From Tatumella sp. JGM118 (GTDB lineage: Bacteria; Pseudomonadota; Gammaproteobacteria; Enterobacterales; Enterobacteriaceae), in NCBI RefSeq assembly GCF_018257515.1, contig NZ_JAERJR010000003.1:1-64000 (forward strand): a DNA stretch of 64,000 nucleotides, in the 5' to 3' direction. How positions within the stretch are numbered: position 1 is the stretch's first letter; every line of letters begins with the position of its first letter. Below the pieces are notes generated by a model, which was not told where the DNA came from, ran no database searches, and was given only the letters and a program-made list of their open reading frames with translations. The position numbers were made by a program, and so were the translations under genes. Of this stretch, positions 7,835 to 18,667 are shown piece after piece.

Positions 7835-9553
7835 ATGCGTACTTCTAAATACATGCTCTCCACCCTGAAGGAGACTCCTTCTGATGCTGAAGTTATCAGC
7901 CATCAGTTAATGTTACGTGCCGGCATGATCCGTAAGCTGGCATCAGGGCTGTATACCTGGCTGCCCACCGGCTTACGGGTAATGAAAAAGGTCGAAAAAA
8001 TTGTCCGTGAAGAGATGGATAATGCCGGTGCCGTTGAAATCAGCATGCCGGTCGTGCAGCCTGCCGATTTATGGGAAGAAAGCGGACGCTGGGAGCAGTA
8101 TGGCCCGGAACTGCTGCGCATTAAAGATCGTAACGAACGTCCGTTTGTTCTGGGTCCTACCCATGAAGAGGTCATCACCGACCTGATCCGTAATGAACTG
8201 AGTTCCTACAAGCAGTTACCTCTGAACCTGTACCAGATCCAGACAAAATTCCGTGATGAAGTGCGTCCCCGGTTTGGTGTGATGCGTTCACGTGAGTTTG
8301 TAATGAAAGACGCCTACTCCTTCCATACTTCTCAGGCATCCCTGCAGGAAACGTATGATGCAATGTATCAGGCGTACAGTCAGAGCTTCAGCCGTATGGG
8401 ACTGGATTTCCGTGCTGTGCAGGCTGATACCGGCTCGATCGGTGGCAGCGCATCGCATGAATTCCAGGTACTGGCGAAAAACGGCGAAGATGATGTTATC
8501 TTCTCTGACAGCTCGGATTACGCGGCTAACATTGAGCTGGCCGAAGCCGTTGCTCCGGAAGGTGAACGCCCTGCGGCTACGCAGGAAATGACTCAGGTCG
8601 ATACCCCTGATGCGAAAACTATTGCAGAACTGGTAGAGCAATTCAGTCTCCCGGTCGAAAAAACCGTGAAAACATTGCTGGTTAAAGCGACCGAAGAGAG
8701 CGGACATCCGCTGGTTGCCCTGCTGGTCCGTGGGGATCATCAACTGAACGAAGTTAAAGCCGAGAAGCTGGACGTCGTTGCCGCCCCCCTCTGCTTTGCA
8801 ACCGACGAAGAAATCCGTCAGGTTATCGGTGCCGGCGCAGGTTCTCTGGGCCCGGTCGGACTGACGATCCCTGTAATTGCTGACCGTACCGTCGCGAAAA
8901 TGAGTGATTTCAGTGCCGGAGCAAACATTGATGGCAAACATTGGTTTGGTATCAATTGGGGCCGTGACCTGCCGGAAGCCCGTGTTGCGGATATCCGTAA
9001 TGTCGTGGAAGGTGATCGCAGCCCGGATGGCCAGGGTATCCTGCAGATTAAGCGCGGTATCGAAGTGGGCCATATCTTCCAGCTGGGCACAAAATATTCG
9101 GAAGCACTGAAAGCCACTGTTCAGGGCGAAGAGGGTCGTAACCAGACCCTGACCATGGGCTGCTATGGTATCGGTATTACCCGTGTGGTAGCCGCCGCCA
9201 TCGAGCAGAACCATGATGAGCGCGGTATTATCTGGCCGGACGCACTCGCACCTTTCCAGGTCGCTATTCTGCCGATGAATATGCACAAATCCTTCCGGGT
9301 GCAACAACTGGCTGAAGCGTTATATGACCAGCTACGCGCTCAGGGTATTGAGGTGATCCTCGATGACCGTAAAGAACGTCCGGGTGTGATGTTTGCAGAT
9401 ATGGAACTGATCGGCGTACCTCATACCATTGTTATCGGTGACCGTAACCTGGATAACGGTGAGATTGAGTATAAACACCGCCGTGATGCAGAAAAGAAAA
9501 TGATCAAATCCGATGAGATCGTCAGTTACCTGACCGCCCGCATCCCGAACTGA
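7835..9553 (+). CDS. proS: Prolyl-tRNA synthetase
   Basis: ProS charges tRNA-Pro with proline in the cytoplasm. It is the bacterial type class II synthetase of 572 residues, exactly the E. coli length. Motif 2 ([17 protein letters not shown]) and motif 3 near the GCYGIGITR segment flank the inserted Ala-tRNA editing (INS) domain at about 220-400. The C-terminal anticodon-binding domain starts around PFQVAILP. A terminator follows. Confidence 0.98.
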   Translation: MRTSKYMLSTLKETPSDAEVISHQLMLRAGMIRKLASGLYTWLPTGLRVMKKVEKIVREEMDNAGAVEISMPVVQPADLWEESGRWEQYGPELLRIKDRNERPFVLGPTHEEVITDLIRNELSSYKQLPLNLYQIQTKFRDEVRPRFGVMRSREFVMKDAYSFHTSQASLQETYDAMYQAYSQSFSRMGLDFRAVQADTGSIGGSASHEFQVLAKNGEDDVIFSDSSDYAANIELAEAVAPEGERPAATQEMTQVDTPDAKTIAELVEQFSLPVEKTVKTLLVKATEESGHPLVALLVRGDHQLNEVKAEKLDVVAAPLCFATDEEIRQVIGAGAGSLGPVGLTIPVIADRTVAKMSDFSAGANIDGKHWFGINWGRDLPEARVADIRNVVEGDRSPDGQGILQIKRGIEVGHIFQLGTKYSEALKATVQGEEGRNQTLTMGCYGIGITRVVAAAIEQNHDERGIIWPDALAPFQVAILPMNMHKSFRVQQLAEALYDQLRAQGIEVILDDRKERPGVMFADMELIGVPHTIVIGDRNLDNGEIEYKHRRDAEKKMIKSDEIVSYLTARIPN

Positions 9554-9586
9554 TTATTTTCCCTTCCGGAAAGCCCGCTTTGATTA

Positions 9587-9613
9587 AAAACACACAACAC
9601 TGTTGTGTGTTTT
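9587..9613 (+). terminator. Rho-independent terminator after proS
   Basis: AAAACACACA pairs with TGTGTGTTTT around ACACTGT and runs into a T8 tract. The A-rich 5' arm would allow weaker function in the opposite direction. Confidence 0.85.
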
Positions 9614-9695
9614 TTTTCACCTGAAAAAAGCTTCAGCTGCGTCAGACAAGCTGTTATTTTGAAAGGCAGATTTTTCCCCGGGAACAGGGATCCTC

Positions 9696-10208
9696 ATGAA
9701 GATTATCACGACCGATACCCCCGATACCTGCAGGGACGGATTAATTGCACTGCTCACCGATAGTGTAAACAGCGGCGCGTCAGTCGGCTTTATCCGCCCG
9801 CTGGAAGCAAAGGAAGCGGAGAATTACTGGATAAGTATTGAGTCATCACTGAAAGAAGGTTCCCGGAGATTACTGGTCGCTTTGCACCAGGAACAGGTAG
9901 CCGGTGCGATTCAGATAGCCTTTTGCGGGAAGAAAAACGGGCTGCACCGGGCTGATATCGAAAAGCTGATGGTGCATACCGCTTACCGGCGGCAGGGCAT
10001 AGCCCGCCAGTTACTGAACGCTGTTGAGACACTGGCCCGGAATAGCGGCCGGACGCTGCTGGTACTGGATACCCGTACCGGCGATACCGCCTCCCTGCTC
10101 TATCAGCAATCCGGCTATCAGCAAGCCGGGACAATCCCTCAGTTTGTGATAAATCATGACGGTGAATTGGAAAGTACGACCTATTACTACAAATTACTGA
10201 CGGAATAA
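9696..10208 (+). CDS. GNAT-family N-acetyltransferase
   Basis: This 170-residue single-domain acetyltransferase has the acetyl-CoA loop RRQGIA at residues 98-103 (in LMVHTAYRRQGIARQLL), preceded by a typical beta-4 strand. The C-terminal LYQQSGYQQAGTIPQF segment is also typical. The substrate cannot be read from the sequence; similar proteins acetylate antibiotics such as tabtoxin or small amines. The start is ATG at 9696 after GGGAACAGGGATCCTC, a modest ribosome binding site. E. coli has nlpE and yaeF in this slot, so the gene is probably an accessory replacement. Composition is like the neighbours. Confidence 0.85.
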   Translation: MKIITTDTPDTCRDGLIALLTDSVNSGASVGFIRPLEAKEAENYWISIESSLKEGSRRLLVALHQEQVAGAIQIAFCGKKNGLHRADIEKLMVHTAYRRQGIARQLLNAVETLARNSGRTLLVLDTRTGDTASLLYQQSGYQQAGTIPQFVINHDGELESTTYYYKLLTE

Positions 10209-10227
10209 CCTCCCGGCCGGGCTGCCT

Positions 10228-10647
10228 TTAGCCTAAATCCCGGACCTTGCCCCGCAGGTTTTTAGTGGCCGAATTACGTGATTTCGATTGCAGTCGCCTG
10301 ATGCGGGAAGCCCGTGTCGGACGGGTCGCTTTCCGGGGGGCCTCTTCATGGATCAGTTCGCGGATAAGATCCACCAGCCGTTCAATGGCAGCCGTCCGGT
10401 TTTTATCCTGACTGCGGAAAGACTGGGATTTGATCACCACTACCCCATCCGCCGTGATCAGATGATGGTTTACCTGTAATAGCTTCTGCTGAACCGGCTC
10501 CGGAAGCTGTGAGGCTTTGATATCGAAGCGCAGATGGACTGCCGTCGACGCTTTATTCACATGCTGTCCCCCTGCACCCTGCGCCCGGATGGCACTCAGC
10601 CGGATATCCTCAGGGTCCAGGGTAATTCCGCGGCCGATGTCGATCAT
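10228..10647 (-). CDS. arfB: Alternative ribosome-rescue factor ArfB
   Basis: ArfB (YaeJ) is a codon-independent peptidyl-tRNA hydrolase that frees ribosomes stalled on mRNAs without a stop codon. The catalytic GGQ lies in [12 protein letters not shown]. The Lys/Arg-rich C-terminal tail ([19 protein letters not shown]) is the part that enters the empty mRNA channel. The start is chosen as ATG 10647, which overlaps the yaeQ stop in ATGA and gives 139 residues (E. coli 140). ATG 10662 (MAGSK) is possible. Confidence 0.93.
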   Translation of the reverse strand: MIDIGRGITLDPEDIRLSAIRAQGAGGQHVNKASTAVHLRFDIKASQLPEPVQQKLLQVNHHLITADGVVVIKSQSFRSQDKNRTAAIERLVDLIRELIHEEAPRKATRPTRASRIRRLQSKSRNSATKNLRGKVRDLG

Positions 10648-11189
10648 TTTGCTGCCTGCCATTGGGTTAAACGTAATTCAGTATTCCGGTCACCCCCGGA
10701 AAGCCAGATCATCTCTTCCTGCAAGGTGACCTGCAGATTCATATTCCGGTCAGCAAACTCACTCAGGCTGGCCAGTTGCTGATCATCGATAAACCAGAGA
10801 GTGAGATTACCGATCGCTGCCAGCTTATCGCTGTTTTGCTGCCACCAGACTCTGGCTGCCCGCTCGCTGTAAGCAAAGAGAACCACCTGGTCAGCCACCG
10901 CTGAGGCTTTTTTCAGGCGGCGTTCCTCGGGTAACCCCAGTTCAATCCAGAGCCTGACCGAGCCGTAATCATGATGCAGCCAGATCTCCGGTTCTTCGTC
11001 GGCTGACAGCCCTTTGGTAAATTGTAATCGTTCGTCAGCATAAATAACCCAGGCAAGTAACCGCAACATCATACGCTCGCGGGTTTCAGAAGGATGCCGG
11101 GCCAGCGTAAGCTGAACATCTGAAAAATATTGCCGGTCGAGATCGGCAATATTCACCGATGCTTTATAGATAGTCGCTTTTAAGGCCAT
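10644..11189 (-). CDS. yaeQ: YaeQ family protein
   Basis: YaeQ has 181 residues, identical in length to E. coli. It adopts a PD-(D/E)XK nuclease-like fold in crystal structures but its function is unsettled; E. coli YaeQ was once reported to suppress loss of RfaH. Conserved blocks are [30 protein letters not shown], and [11 protein letters not shown]. It is the first gene of a two-gene unit with arfB (4 bp overlap). Confidence 0.93.
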   Translation of the reverse strand: MALKATIYKASVNIADLDRQYFSDVQLTLARHPSETRERMMLRLLAWVIYADERLQFTKGLSADEEPEIWLHHDYGSVRLWIELGLPEERRLKKASAVADQVVLFAYSERAARVWWQQNSDKLAAIGNLTLWFIDDQQLASLSEFADRNMNLQVTLQEEMIWLSGGDRNTELRLTQWQAAK

Positions 11190-11365
11190 TGCCCCTCCTG
11201 TACAGAATTCACCTATTGTAGCGGAAAGGCGGGGGTGATATGAAACGGGATTATACTTTCTGCTGATATCCTGAAGCTGCGTCAGAACTTGCTATCGGCG
11301 TGACGGAAGACTAGGCTGGTCAATAAAATACAGATAAGCGGCGATGCTGAAAGGAGGGTTTGCAG
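11190..11365. other. Upstream part of the yaeQ-rof gap, nothing recognised
   Basis: Together with the yaeP relic this makes a 360 bp stretch between the yaeQ start and the rof start. It must hold the divergent yaeQ promoter and the promoter of rof. An AAAGGAGGG sequence at about 11349-11358 may be the old yaeP ribosome binding site. No hairpin or operator stands out. Confidence 0.4.
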
Positions 11366-11560
11366 AGGGTGATTGTCTGTGAGGTAATGCACACACGCTA
11401 TGCAGAAGCTATCAGTCGCCCGCGAAACCGGGTGCTGGTGCTCAGTTCGGCAGTTCATCCTCCGGTCCGGTGTACGCCGGGAAGAGGAGTGATGGGCTAA
11501 TCAGGGATTATGCGGTATTAACCGCTAAGCAATCACGGTGAGCGACTATGTCAATGAACG
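11366..11560 (+). pseudogene. yaeP: Decayed yaeP (UPF0253) ahead of rof
   Basis: Two pieces of YaeP remain, in different frames. Bases 11378-11416 encode CEVMHTRYAEAIS, matching E. coli YaeP residues 5-17 (CELIRKRYAEIAS). Bases 11538-11558 encode VSDYVNE, identical to the last seven residues of E. coli YaeP, but the stop is now CGA. Their spacing is 160 nt; E. coli has 165 nt, so net small indels shifted the frame. Traces such as RDYA lie between. The C-terminal piece overlaps the rof start exactly as in E. coli. No intact frame is left. The E. coli comparison is from memory. Confidence 0.75.
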
Positions 11561-11808
11561 ATACGTATCAACCCATCAACTGCGATGATTATGACAACCT
11601 TGAACTCGCCTGCCAGCACCATCTGGTACTCATGATTGAGCTGAAAAACGGCGAAACATTGCAGGCGAAAGCCAGCGACCTGTTATCCCGCAAAAATGTG
11701 GAATACCTGATTGTGGATGAAAATAATCTCTCCCGTGAGCTACGCCTGGACAGTATTGTCAGTTTCAGCCACCCGGAAATCGGTACCGTCACCATCAGCG
11801 AAAGCTAA
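11554..11808 (+). CDS. rof: Rho-binding antiterminator Rof (YaeO)
   Basis: Rof binds the RNA-binding face of transcription terminator Rho and inhibits it. The protein MNDTYQPINCDDYDNLELAC continues through KASDLLSRKNVEYL to HPEIGTVTISES, nearly identical to E. coli. The start is the ATG at 11554 (84 residues as in E. coli), which overlaps the relic of yaeP; ATG 11548 would add Met-Ser. In E. coli rof is translated with yaeP, so loss of yaeP may have altered its expression here. Confidence 0.93.
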   Translation: MNDTYQPINCDDYDNLELACQHHLVLMIELKNGETLQAKASDLLSRKNVEYLIVDENNLSRELRLDSIVSFSHPEIGTVTISES

Positions 11809-11819
11809 GCCAATACGCA

Positions 11820-11837
11820 GGCAGCCTGCGGGCTGCC
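11820..11837. terminator. Hairpin between rof and tilS
   Basis: GGCAGCC (11820-11826) and GGCTGCC (11831-11837) form a perfect stem around TGCG, followed by CTCTCTCC and no T-run. It sits between two convergent genes and may serve both. Confidence 0.45.
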
Positions 11838-11860
11838 CTCTCTCCGGCCTGACTTATCCT

Positions 11861-13189
11861 TCAGGGCCGTCCTGTCCAGTTCAGCCACCAGCAGTGCGAA
11901 TCAGGTAAATCTTTGGGATCCGCATACCGGGTAACAAAAACGCCCGGAGCACAGACCGGCTCATCGTTATAAAAGAGGATCGGCGTTATTTCACGGCGCC
12001 ACGGGGGGACACCACATTCCTGCCAGATTTTTTTCAGACTCCTGCCACGATCCCGTCCGACAATATAGAGCTTTCCTTGTACGCTGAATCTCACCGATAA
12101 CTGCTCATCGGCCGCTGGCCGGCGTAATTTAATGCCCTGTTCTGCCGTAGCTAAACAGCCCAGACCGGCCGGTAAAGGCAACGGAGTGTGTCTGTCGGCC
12201 CAGTGAAGGTGCGTCTGACGCTGCCCTGCAGTTACCCTCACCCACCACAGGTGCTGGTCATAACGCCTCAGTTCCCCTTCCCCCAGGCTCAGCCGGGGAT
12301 TTGCATCGTCACGGCTCAGGGCGACCTCCCGCCACAGGCGGGCCAGCGCATCTCGTGACGGCATAGGCGCTCCGCAATGCATCAGCCAGCGTCGTAATAC
12401 TGCCGCTCGTTTGACGGCACTGAAACCGGCTAATGGGGCAACAGGCAGTGCATTTTCATGCGTGAGCAGGTGAGCAAGCTCCGGTCGTAATAATTCATCC
12501 AGCAGAGCTTCCTGTTCACCACAGAGTTCCGCACTGCGGGTGACCGCGGCAGTGAAATGCGGCCAGCGTTGTTCAAGCTGAGGGAGGATCTGCAGACGCA
12601 GAAAATTACGGTCATAGGCGGGGTCCTGATTACTGTCATCTTCGACCCATTGCAACTGATGATGGGCAGCATACGCAGCCAGTTGCTGACGGGTAAACGA
12701 AAGCAACGGTCTGATTAATACCTCTGAACAAAAGCGGAGTACCGGCGGCATGGCTGACAACCCGGCGGGGCCACTGCCCCGTTTCAGCGCCAGTAATAAC
12801 GTTTCACATTGATCATCCTGGTGATGCGCGGTGACCAGTGCTTCCCCGGCCTGCAGTAGCTCAGAAAATGCCGCATAGCGGGCTTCCCTGGCGGCGGCTT
12901 CTGTTCCCCGGCCTTCCGTATGCAGTGTCACTTTTCTGATCAGCAAGGGGACTCCCAGCTCATCACAGACCTGCTGGCAATGTTGTTGCCAGTCATCGGC
13001 ATACCGGCTGATACCATGATGGATATGGACCGCCCGCAGGGTAATTCCCCGGGTCTCACGCAAGCCGGCGAGCATATGGAGCAGTACCGCAGAGTCCATA
13101 CCGCCACTGAAAGCCACCAGTAAGTGGTCATAGCCTTGCAGGGATAACGTTTCAGGTAACACTATTTTCTGGCTCATGATCCATGACAT
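11861..13189 (-). CDS. tilS: tRNA(Ile)-lysidine synthetase
   Basis: TilS converts C34 of the CAU-anticodon tRNA-Ile to lysidine so that it reads AUA; the reaction uses ATP and lysine. The PP-loop motif SGGMDS is at residues 28-33, and HHQDDQCETLLL and RPLLSFTR are further N-type PP-ATPase blocks. The C-terminal domain ends with KIWQECGVPPWRREITPILFY. Length is 442 (E. coli 432). ATG 13189 has no clear ribosome binding site, and ATG 13177 is an alternative. The 245 bp beyond its 5' end contain no gene I can recognise. Confidence 0.96.
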   Translation of the reverse strand: MSWIMSQKIVLPETLSLQGYDHLLVAFSGGMDSAVLLHMLAGLRETRGITLRAVHIHHGISRYADDWQQHCQQVCDELGVPLLIRKVTLHTEGRGTEAAAREARYAAFSELLQAGEALVTAHHQDDQCETLLLALKRGSGPAGLSAMPPVLRFCSEVLIRPLLSFTRQQLAAYAAHHQLQWVEDDSNQDPAYDRNFLRLQILPQLEQRWPHFTAAVTRSAELCGEQEALLDELLRPELAHLLTHENALPVAPLAGFSAVKRAAVLRRWLMHCGAPMPSRDALARLWREVALSRDDANPRLSLGEGELRRYDQHLWWVRVTAGQRQTHLHWADRHTPLPLPAGLGCLATAEQGIKLRRPAADEQLSVRFSVQGKLYIVGRDRGRSLKKIWQECGVPPWRREITPILFYNDEPVCAPGVFVTRYADPKDLPDSHCWWLNWTGRP

Positions 13190-13434
13190 TTACAGCAAAG
13201 AGAATAACCGGCACGTTAGCGGGAAAGATACCTGCATTCAAGTGACAGAGAGAATAAATGGCGTTGACGGAGAGTCACGATGCCCGAGCGGTATATTCCC
13301 CCCTGAAGCCGGAGATCAGCGTTCCTGACCTCAACGAAATACGGCTAAGGATATTCACGTGTGGATGCTGAGCGGTTACCCGTTCCCCGCACAGTACTTT
13401 CCCTGCAGGGATCACCGCGGGGCGTGATCCGCGA

Positions 13435-13827
13435 CTATAACTGATAAAGCTCAAGCGGTAACCCGTCAGGGTCGAAGAAAAAGGTGAATGACTTGCCGGT
13501 CAATTCATCGGTCCGGATCGGTTCACAACTTACGCCCTGTTGTTCCAGTGCACTCACCGTTTGCCGGAGATCTTCTACGCTGAACGCCAGGTGACGTAAA
13601 CCGGTGGCTTCCGGATAGTTCGGCCGGGCCGCAGGAGAAGGGAAAGAGAACAGTTCAATGATGTACTGCCCCTCCAGTGCCAAATCGGCTTTCCAGGAGT
13701 CTCTTTCCGCACGATAAATCTCCCGGAGTAACGTCAGTCCCAATAGAGTGCAGTAAAAATGCCGGCTCCGCTGATAATCGGAAGCGATAATAGCAATATG
13801 ATGAATTCCTTTAAGTCCCGGCAGCAT
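13435..13827 (-). CDS. yaeR: VOC-family (glyoxalase-fold) protein YaeR
   Basis: YaeR is a 130-residue vicinal-oxygen-chelate protein with two beta-alpha-beta-beta-beta modules. Likely metal ligands are His in GIHHIAII, Glu in IIELFSFP, His in GLRHLAFSV and Glu in PLELYQL, all present. The substrate is unknown; it is probably not glyoxalase I itself. The start at ATG 13827 (MLPGLKGIHH) matches the E. coli N-terminus; longer frames do not. In E. coli ldcC lies between yaeR and accA; here it is absent. Confidence 0.9.
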   Translation of the reverse strand: MLPGLKGIHHIAIIASDYQRSRHFYCTLLGLTLLREIYRAERDSWKADLALEGQYIIELFSFPSPAARPNYPEATGLRHLAFSVEDLRQTVSALEQQGVSCEPIRTDELTGKSFTFFFDPDGLPLELYQL

Positions 13828-14131
13828 TTTTTCTCCGTGAAAGCAGGGATATCGACAGGCCAGGCTACCCGGGTTACTCTCCCGGCACAAGACTCTCCGG
13901 CGCAGACAGAAGAAAAATCTCCCGCCACCGCCGATAGTTTTTCAAAGACACGCCAGTAAGACCGGCTTAACCCTGGCGAACAGGCGGGTGCACCGCCATC
14001 GGATATTTTTATTCCGGGTGACTGACGGCCCGTCAGCAGGTTTCACGGATAAGCGGTCGGACATTCAACTGCCTTTTAACCGTGGCTGCGGGCTGAACGC
14101 GTTCCCCGTCGCGCCTGATGGGTGCCTGAAA
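13828..14131. other. Gap between yaeR and the accA terminator
   Basis: About 300 bp without a recognisable gene; it occupies the slot of ldcC in E. coli, and no fragment of a decarboxylase could be seen. It must hold the yaeR promoter. Confidence 0.4.
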
Positions 14132-14158
14132 CAAAAAAGGCCGCCCTCAGGCGACCTT
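14132..14158 (-). terminator. Rho-independent terminator after accA
   Basis: On the minus strand GGTCGCC pairs with GGGCGGCC around TGA (including one T-G pair) and is followed by TTTTTTG. Confidence 0.85.
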
Positions 14159-14176
14159 CTCTGTCATCGATGATGA

Positions 14177-15136
14177 TCAGGCATAACCGTAATTCATTAA
14201 ACGCTGATAACGGCGGTTAAGCAGTTCATCTCCGGTTAATGCATCCAGTTCCGCCAGGTCTGCCAGCAGTTGCTGTTTCAGTGACTGTGCCATCGTTTCC
14301 GGATGACGGTGTGCGCCGCCCAGAGGTTCAGGGATCACAGTATCAATCAGTTCCAGCTCTTTCAGACGTGAAGCGACAATTCCCATCGCATCGGCGGCCA
14401 GAGGGGCTTTATCTGCACTCTTCCACAGGATGGAGGCACAGCCTTCCGGAGAGATAACAGAATAGGTGCTGTACTGCAGCATATTCACTTTATCACCCAC
14501 GCCGATCGCCAGAGCTCCGCCTGAACCACCTTCACCGATAACGGTACAGATCACCGGGACGGTCAGCCCCGACATTTCACGTAAGTTACGGGCAATGGCC
14601 TCAGACTGGCCACGCTCTTCCGCGCCTACGCCCGGGTAAGCTCCCGGCGTGTCGATAAAGGTCAGTACCGGCATTTTAAAGCGTTCGGCCATTTCCATCA
14701 GGCGCAGCGCTTTACGATAACCTTCCGGTGCCGGCATACCAAAGTTACGACGAATTTTCTCTTTGGTTTCACGGCCTTTCTGATGACCAATAATCATCAC
14801 CGGACGCCCTTCTAACCGGGCAATTCCGCCAATGATAGCTTTATCATCGGCATAAGCACGGTCTCCGGCCAGTTCATCAAAATCTTCAAAGGCATGACGA
14901 ACATAATCCAGGGTATAAGGACGCATCGGATGACGGGCAAGCTGTGCCACCTGCCAGGCCCCCAGGTCAGAGAAAATTTTACGCGTCAGTTCTACGCTTT
15001 TCTCACGCAGACGCTGAATTTCCTCGTCCAGATTAATGTCATGTTTTTCATCCTGACGACCAATGGATTTCAGCGAATCAATTTTCGCTTCAAGTTCTGC
15101 AATTGGTTGTTCAAAATCCAGGTAATTAAGACTCAT
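14177..15136 (-). CDS. accA: Acetyl-CoA carboxylase, carboxyltransferase alpha subunit
   Basis: AccA forms the carboxyltransferase with AccD (not in this window) and makes malonyl-CoA, the committed step of fatty acid synthesis. Length is 319, as in E. coli. Conserved blocks are [57 protein letters not shown] and [15 protein letters not shown] (oxyanion-hole glycines). It starts 12 bp after dnaE and is the last gene of the minus-strand block. Confidence 0.98.
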   Translation of the reverse strand: MSLNYLDFEQPIAELEAKIDSLKSIGRQDEKHDINLDEEIQRLREKSVELTRKIFSDLGAWQVAQLARHPMRPYTLDYVRHAFEDFDELAGDRAYADDKAIIGGIARLEGRPVMIIGHQKGRETKEKIRRNFGMPAPEGYRKALRLMEMAERFKMPVLTFIDTPGAYPGVGAEERGQSEAIARNLREMSGLTVPVICTVIGEGGSGGALAIGVGDKVNMLQYSTYSVISPEGCASILWKSADKAPLAADAMGIVASRLKELELIDTVIPEPLGGAHRHPETMAQSLKQQLLADLAELDALTGDELLNRRYQRLMNYGYA

Positions 15137-15148
15137 AATGTTCCTGTT

Positions 15149-18100
15149 TTAGTCAAACTCCAGTTCCACCTGCTCCGACCCTATCAATAAACGTAAATCG
15201 TTGAGCAGACGATCACTGGGCGAGATTCGCCACGATGCACCAAAGCGCAACCTTGCCCGAGCATCCTCTCTCTGATAGTAGAGATGTACCGGAATGGTCC
15301 CCGAACGATACGGCTCCAGGGACTGACGGAGACGGTTTAAAAGCTGGTCATCAATTTGCCTGTCCGTCAGCGAGATAGCAAGACCGCGAGCATATTTTTC
15401 ACGCGCTTCATCGATATCCATGATTTCCCTGGCAGTCATTTTAAGCCCGCCACTGAAATCATCAAAGCTGACCTGTCCGCTGACGATCAGAATACGATCT
15501 TTTTCCAGCAAATGCTGGTATTTATCAAGGGCATCAGTAAACAGCATGACCTCCAGACGCCCTGAACGGTCATCAAGAGTACAGATGCCAATACGGTTAC
15601 CACGCTTGGTCACCATAACACGCGCCGCCAAAACCAACCCGGCAGCAACGGTTATCTTACCACGATCTGTCGGGTGCATATCTTTAAGACGTGTCCCCCC
15701 GGCATAACGCTCGATTTCTTTCAGATACTGAGTGATCGGGTGCCCGGTCAGATATAGCCCCAGCGTCTCCCGCTCGCCATCCAGGCGAACCTGTTCCGGC
15801 CACGGTAATACACTGGCATATGACTGTTCGACCTGCTCCGGCTCGTCTGCCAGCACACCGAACATATCGGCCTGGCCTATGGCCTCGGCTTTAGCATGCT
15901 GATCGGCAGCCTTCAGCGCATCGTTCAGTGAGCTCATCAATGCCGCCCGATGAGGCCCTAACCGATCAAAGGCCCCGGACATTATCAGTTTTTCCATCAC
16001 CCGGCGATTTATTTTTTTAATATCGGTTCTGGCACACAGGTCGAATAGCTCTCTGAAATATCCGCCATTGTTTCGTGCTTCGAGGATCGCTTCTATCGGA
16101 CCTTCGCCGACACCTTTGATAGCACCGATACCATAAACTATCTCGCCCTCATCATTCACATGGAACGGGTACAGGCCGGAGTTAATATCCGGGGGTAATA
16201 CTTTCAGCCCCATTCGCCAGCATTCATCCACCAGCCCGACGACTTTTTCGGTGTTATCCATATCCGCAGTCATCACCGCCGCCATAAATTCCGCCGGATA
16301 ATGTGCTTTCAGCCACAGGGTCTGATAGGAAACCAGTGCGTAGGCCGCAGAGTGGGATTTGTTAAACCCATACCCGGCGAACTTTTCCACCAGGTCAAAG
16401 ATTTTCATCGACAGCTCGCCATCGATGCCCATACTCTCCGCGCCGTCACGAAATACCGAGCGCTGCTTGGCCATCTCTTCCGGTTTCTTTTTACCCATGG
16501 CACGGCGCAGCATATCTGCTCCACCGAGGGTATACCCTGCCAGTACCTGGGCTATCTGCATGACCTGTTCCTGGTAGAGGATAATACCATAGGTCGGCTC
16601 AAGCACCGGTTGCAGCGATTCATGTTGCCACTGAATATCCGGATAGGAAATAGCTTCACGTCCGTGCTTACGGTCGATAAAGTTATCGACCATTCCTGAC
16701 TGTAAGGGTCCCGGACGGAACAATGCCACCAGGGCTATCATATCTTCAAAGCAGTCAGGCTTCAGACGTTTAATCAGGTCTTTCATACCGCGGGATTCAA
16801 GCTGGAAAACCGCGGTAGTTTCCGCCCGCTGCAGCATATCAAAACTTTTCTTATCTTCCAGCGGGATCGACGCAATATCGATAGGCGGTTCGCCTTGTTT
16901 TTCCCGCCGGGCATTGATCATCTCTAATGCCCAGTTAATGATCGTCAGGGTACGCAGACCAAGGAAGTCAAACTTTACCAGCCCTGCATACTCGACATCA
17001 TTTTTATCAAACTGGGTGACCGGATGCTGACCGAGCTCATCACAATACAGCGGGGCAAAATCAGTAATTTTGGTCGGCGCGATGACCACGCCCCCGGCAT
17101 GTTTACCGGCGTTACGGGTCACCCCCTCTAGCTTACGGGCCATATCGATAAGGGCTTTGACTTCCTCATCGGCTTCGTAAATCTCAGGAAGCTGGGGTTC
17201 TGCGACAAACGCTTTTTCCAGGGTCATGCCGGGATCCGGCGGTACCAGTTTGGAAATACGATCAACAAACCCGTAAGGATGTCCCAGAACGCGTCCGACA
17301 TCACGGATAACCGCTTTCGCCGCCATGGTACCGAAGGTGATGATCTGTGAAACGGCTTCACGGCCGTACATCTCCGCCACGTGGTCGATGACCAGGTCCC
17401 TTTTTTCCATGCAAAAATCGACGTCAAAGTCGGGCATAGAAACACGTTCCGGGTTCAGGAAACGTTCGAACAGCAGGTCAAATTCCAGCGGGTCGAGATC
17501 GGTAATTTTCAGTGCATAAGCGACCAAGGAGCCGGCACCGGACCCCCTGCCTGGCCCTACCGGTACACCGTTATCCTTGGACCACTGGATAAACTCCATC
17601 ACTATCAGGAAGTATCCGGGGAACCCCATCTGGTTAATCACGTCCAGCTCTATCTGCAGGCGTTCGTCATAGGCCGGGCGCTTTGCACTCCGCACCTGCG
17701 GATCAGGAAACAGGAACTCCAGTCGCTCTTCCAACCCCTGGCGGGAACTGACCACCAGGAAGTCCTCCGTGCTCATGTCTCCGGTCGGGAATTGCGGCAG
17801 GAAATATTCCCCCAGACGCACCGTGACGTTACAGCGGCGGGCGATTTCGACACTGTTCTCCAGGGCTTCCGGGATATCGGCGAACAGCGCACACATCTCG
17901 TCTTCACTGCGCAAATATTGTTGCGCGCTGTACAGACGGGGGCGCTTAGGATCGTCCAGTGTATAACCATCGTGGATAGCGACACGGATTTCATGCGCAT
18001 CAAAATCGGTTTCACTCAGAAAGCAGACATCATTCGTCGCAACAACAGGGATCTCCTGTTCCCGGGCTAATTCAATGGCCCGATGCAGATACTCTTCTTC

Positions 18101-18631
18101 CTCCGGACGCCCGGTGCGGTGTAATTCGAGATAATAACGATCAGGGAAATACTGCTGATAAAATGCCAGACACTCGTGGACCAATGCATTATTACCGCGC
18201 AGCAGGCTGCGTCCGACATCGCCTTTACGCCCGCCGGAAAGCAGGATCAAACCGTCGTTCAGCTCCATCAGCCAGTCACGATCAATGGTGGGGCCTTGCA
18301 GGCCGTATCCCCGTTGATAGGCTTTGGAGATCAGTAAGGTCAGGTTCTGATAACCGGTATTATCACTGGCCAGAACGGTCAGAAAAGTGAGCTCATCCCC
18401 CGTCAGATCACTGGCAACACGGAAGTCCGCGCCGATAATCGGTTTTATACCGGCGCCATGCGCTGAACCGTAAAATTTCACCAGCCCGCAAAGGTTCGTG
18501 AAATCAGTGATGGCCAGCGCCGGCATGTTCAGTGAAGCCGCTTTTTTGACCAACGCCCCCGTTTTCGCCAGTCCATCGATCATGGAGTAGTCGCTATGTA
18601 CGTGCAGATGAATAAAACGGGGTTCAGCCAT
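15149..18631 (-). CDS. dnaE: DNA polymerase III alpha subunit
   Basis: DnaE is the replicative polymerase catalytic subunit, 1160 residues, as in E. coli. An N-terminal PHP domain ([18 protein letters not shown]) is followed by the polymerase palm with the catalytic Asp pair in MPDFDVDFC and the fingers segment. A helix-hairpin-helix and an OB fold follow at ~990-1070, with a tau-binding C-terminus. It lies 36 bp after rnhB in a lipid A/replication cluster conserved across Enterobacterales. Confidence 0.99.
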   Translation of the reverse strand: MAEPRFIHLHVHSDYSMIDGLAKTGALVKKAASLNMPALAITDFTNLCGLVKFYGSAHGAGIKPIIGADFRVASDLTGDELTFLTVLASDNTGYQNLTLLISKAYQRGYGLQGPTIDRDWLMELNDGLILLSGGRKGDVGRSLLRGNNALVHECLAFYQQYFPDRYYLELHRTGRPEEEEYLHRAIELAREQEIPVVATNDVCFLSETDFDAHEIRVAIHDGYTLDDPKRPRLYSAQQYLRSEDEMCALFADIPEALENSVEIARRCNVTVRLGEYFLPQFPTGDMSTEDFLVVSSRQGLEERLEFLFPDPQVRSAKRPAYDERLQIELDVINQMGFPGYFLIVMEFIQWSKDNGVPVGPGRGSGAGSLVAYALKITDLDPLEFDLLFERFLNPERVSMPDFDVDFCMEKRDLVIDHVAEMYGREAVSQIITFGTMAAKAVIRDVGRVLGHPYGFVDRISKLVPPDPGMTLEKAFVAEPQLPEIYEADEEVKALIDMARKLEGVTRNAGKHAGGVVIAPTKITDFAPLYCDELGQHPVTQFDKNDVEYAGLVKFDFLGLRTLTIINWALEMINARREKQGEPPIDIASIPLEDKKSFDMLQRAETTAVFQLESRGMKDLIKRLKPDCFEDMIALVALFRPGPLQSGMVDNFIDRKHGREAISYPDIQWQHESLQPVLEPTYGIILYQEQVMQIAQVLAGYTLGGADMLRRAMGKKKPEEMAKQRSVFRDGAESMGIDGELSMKIFDLVEKFAGYGFNKSHSAAYALVSYQTLWLKAHYPAEFMAAVMTADMDNTEKVVGLVDECWRMGLKVLPPDINSGLYPFHVNDEGEIVYGIGAIKGVGEGPIEAILEARNNGGYFRELFDLCARTDIKKINRRVMEKLIMSGAFDRLGPHRAALMSSLNDALKAADQHAKAEAIGQADMFGVLADEPEQVEQSYASVLPWPEQVRLDGERETLGLYLTGHPITQYLKEIERYAGGTRLKDMHPTDRGKITVAAGLVLAARVMVTKRGNRIGICTLDDRSGRLEVMLFTDALDKYQHLLEKDRILIVSGQVSFDDFSGGLKMTAREIMDIDEAREKYARGLAISLTDRQIDDQLLNRLRQSLEPYRSGTIPVHLYYQREDARARLRFGASWRISPSDRLLNDLRLLIGSEQVELEFD

Positions 18632-18667
18632 AAGGGTTCCGGGATTACGATGTAAACTGTCTGAAGG

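Noticed and set aside
7838-7860. Possible promoter-proximal attenuator before proS
   Set aside because: No leader peptide with proline codons and no competing hairpins were seen; the promoter is close to the start.
8288-9307. Long open frame of 339 codons on the minus strand inside proS
   Set aside because: Antisense shadow of a strongly conserved gene; no ribosome binding site and no family resemblance.
17381-18070. 229-codon open frame antisense to dnaE
   Set aside because: Shadow of dnaE with no start signal or homology.
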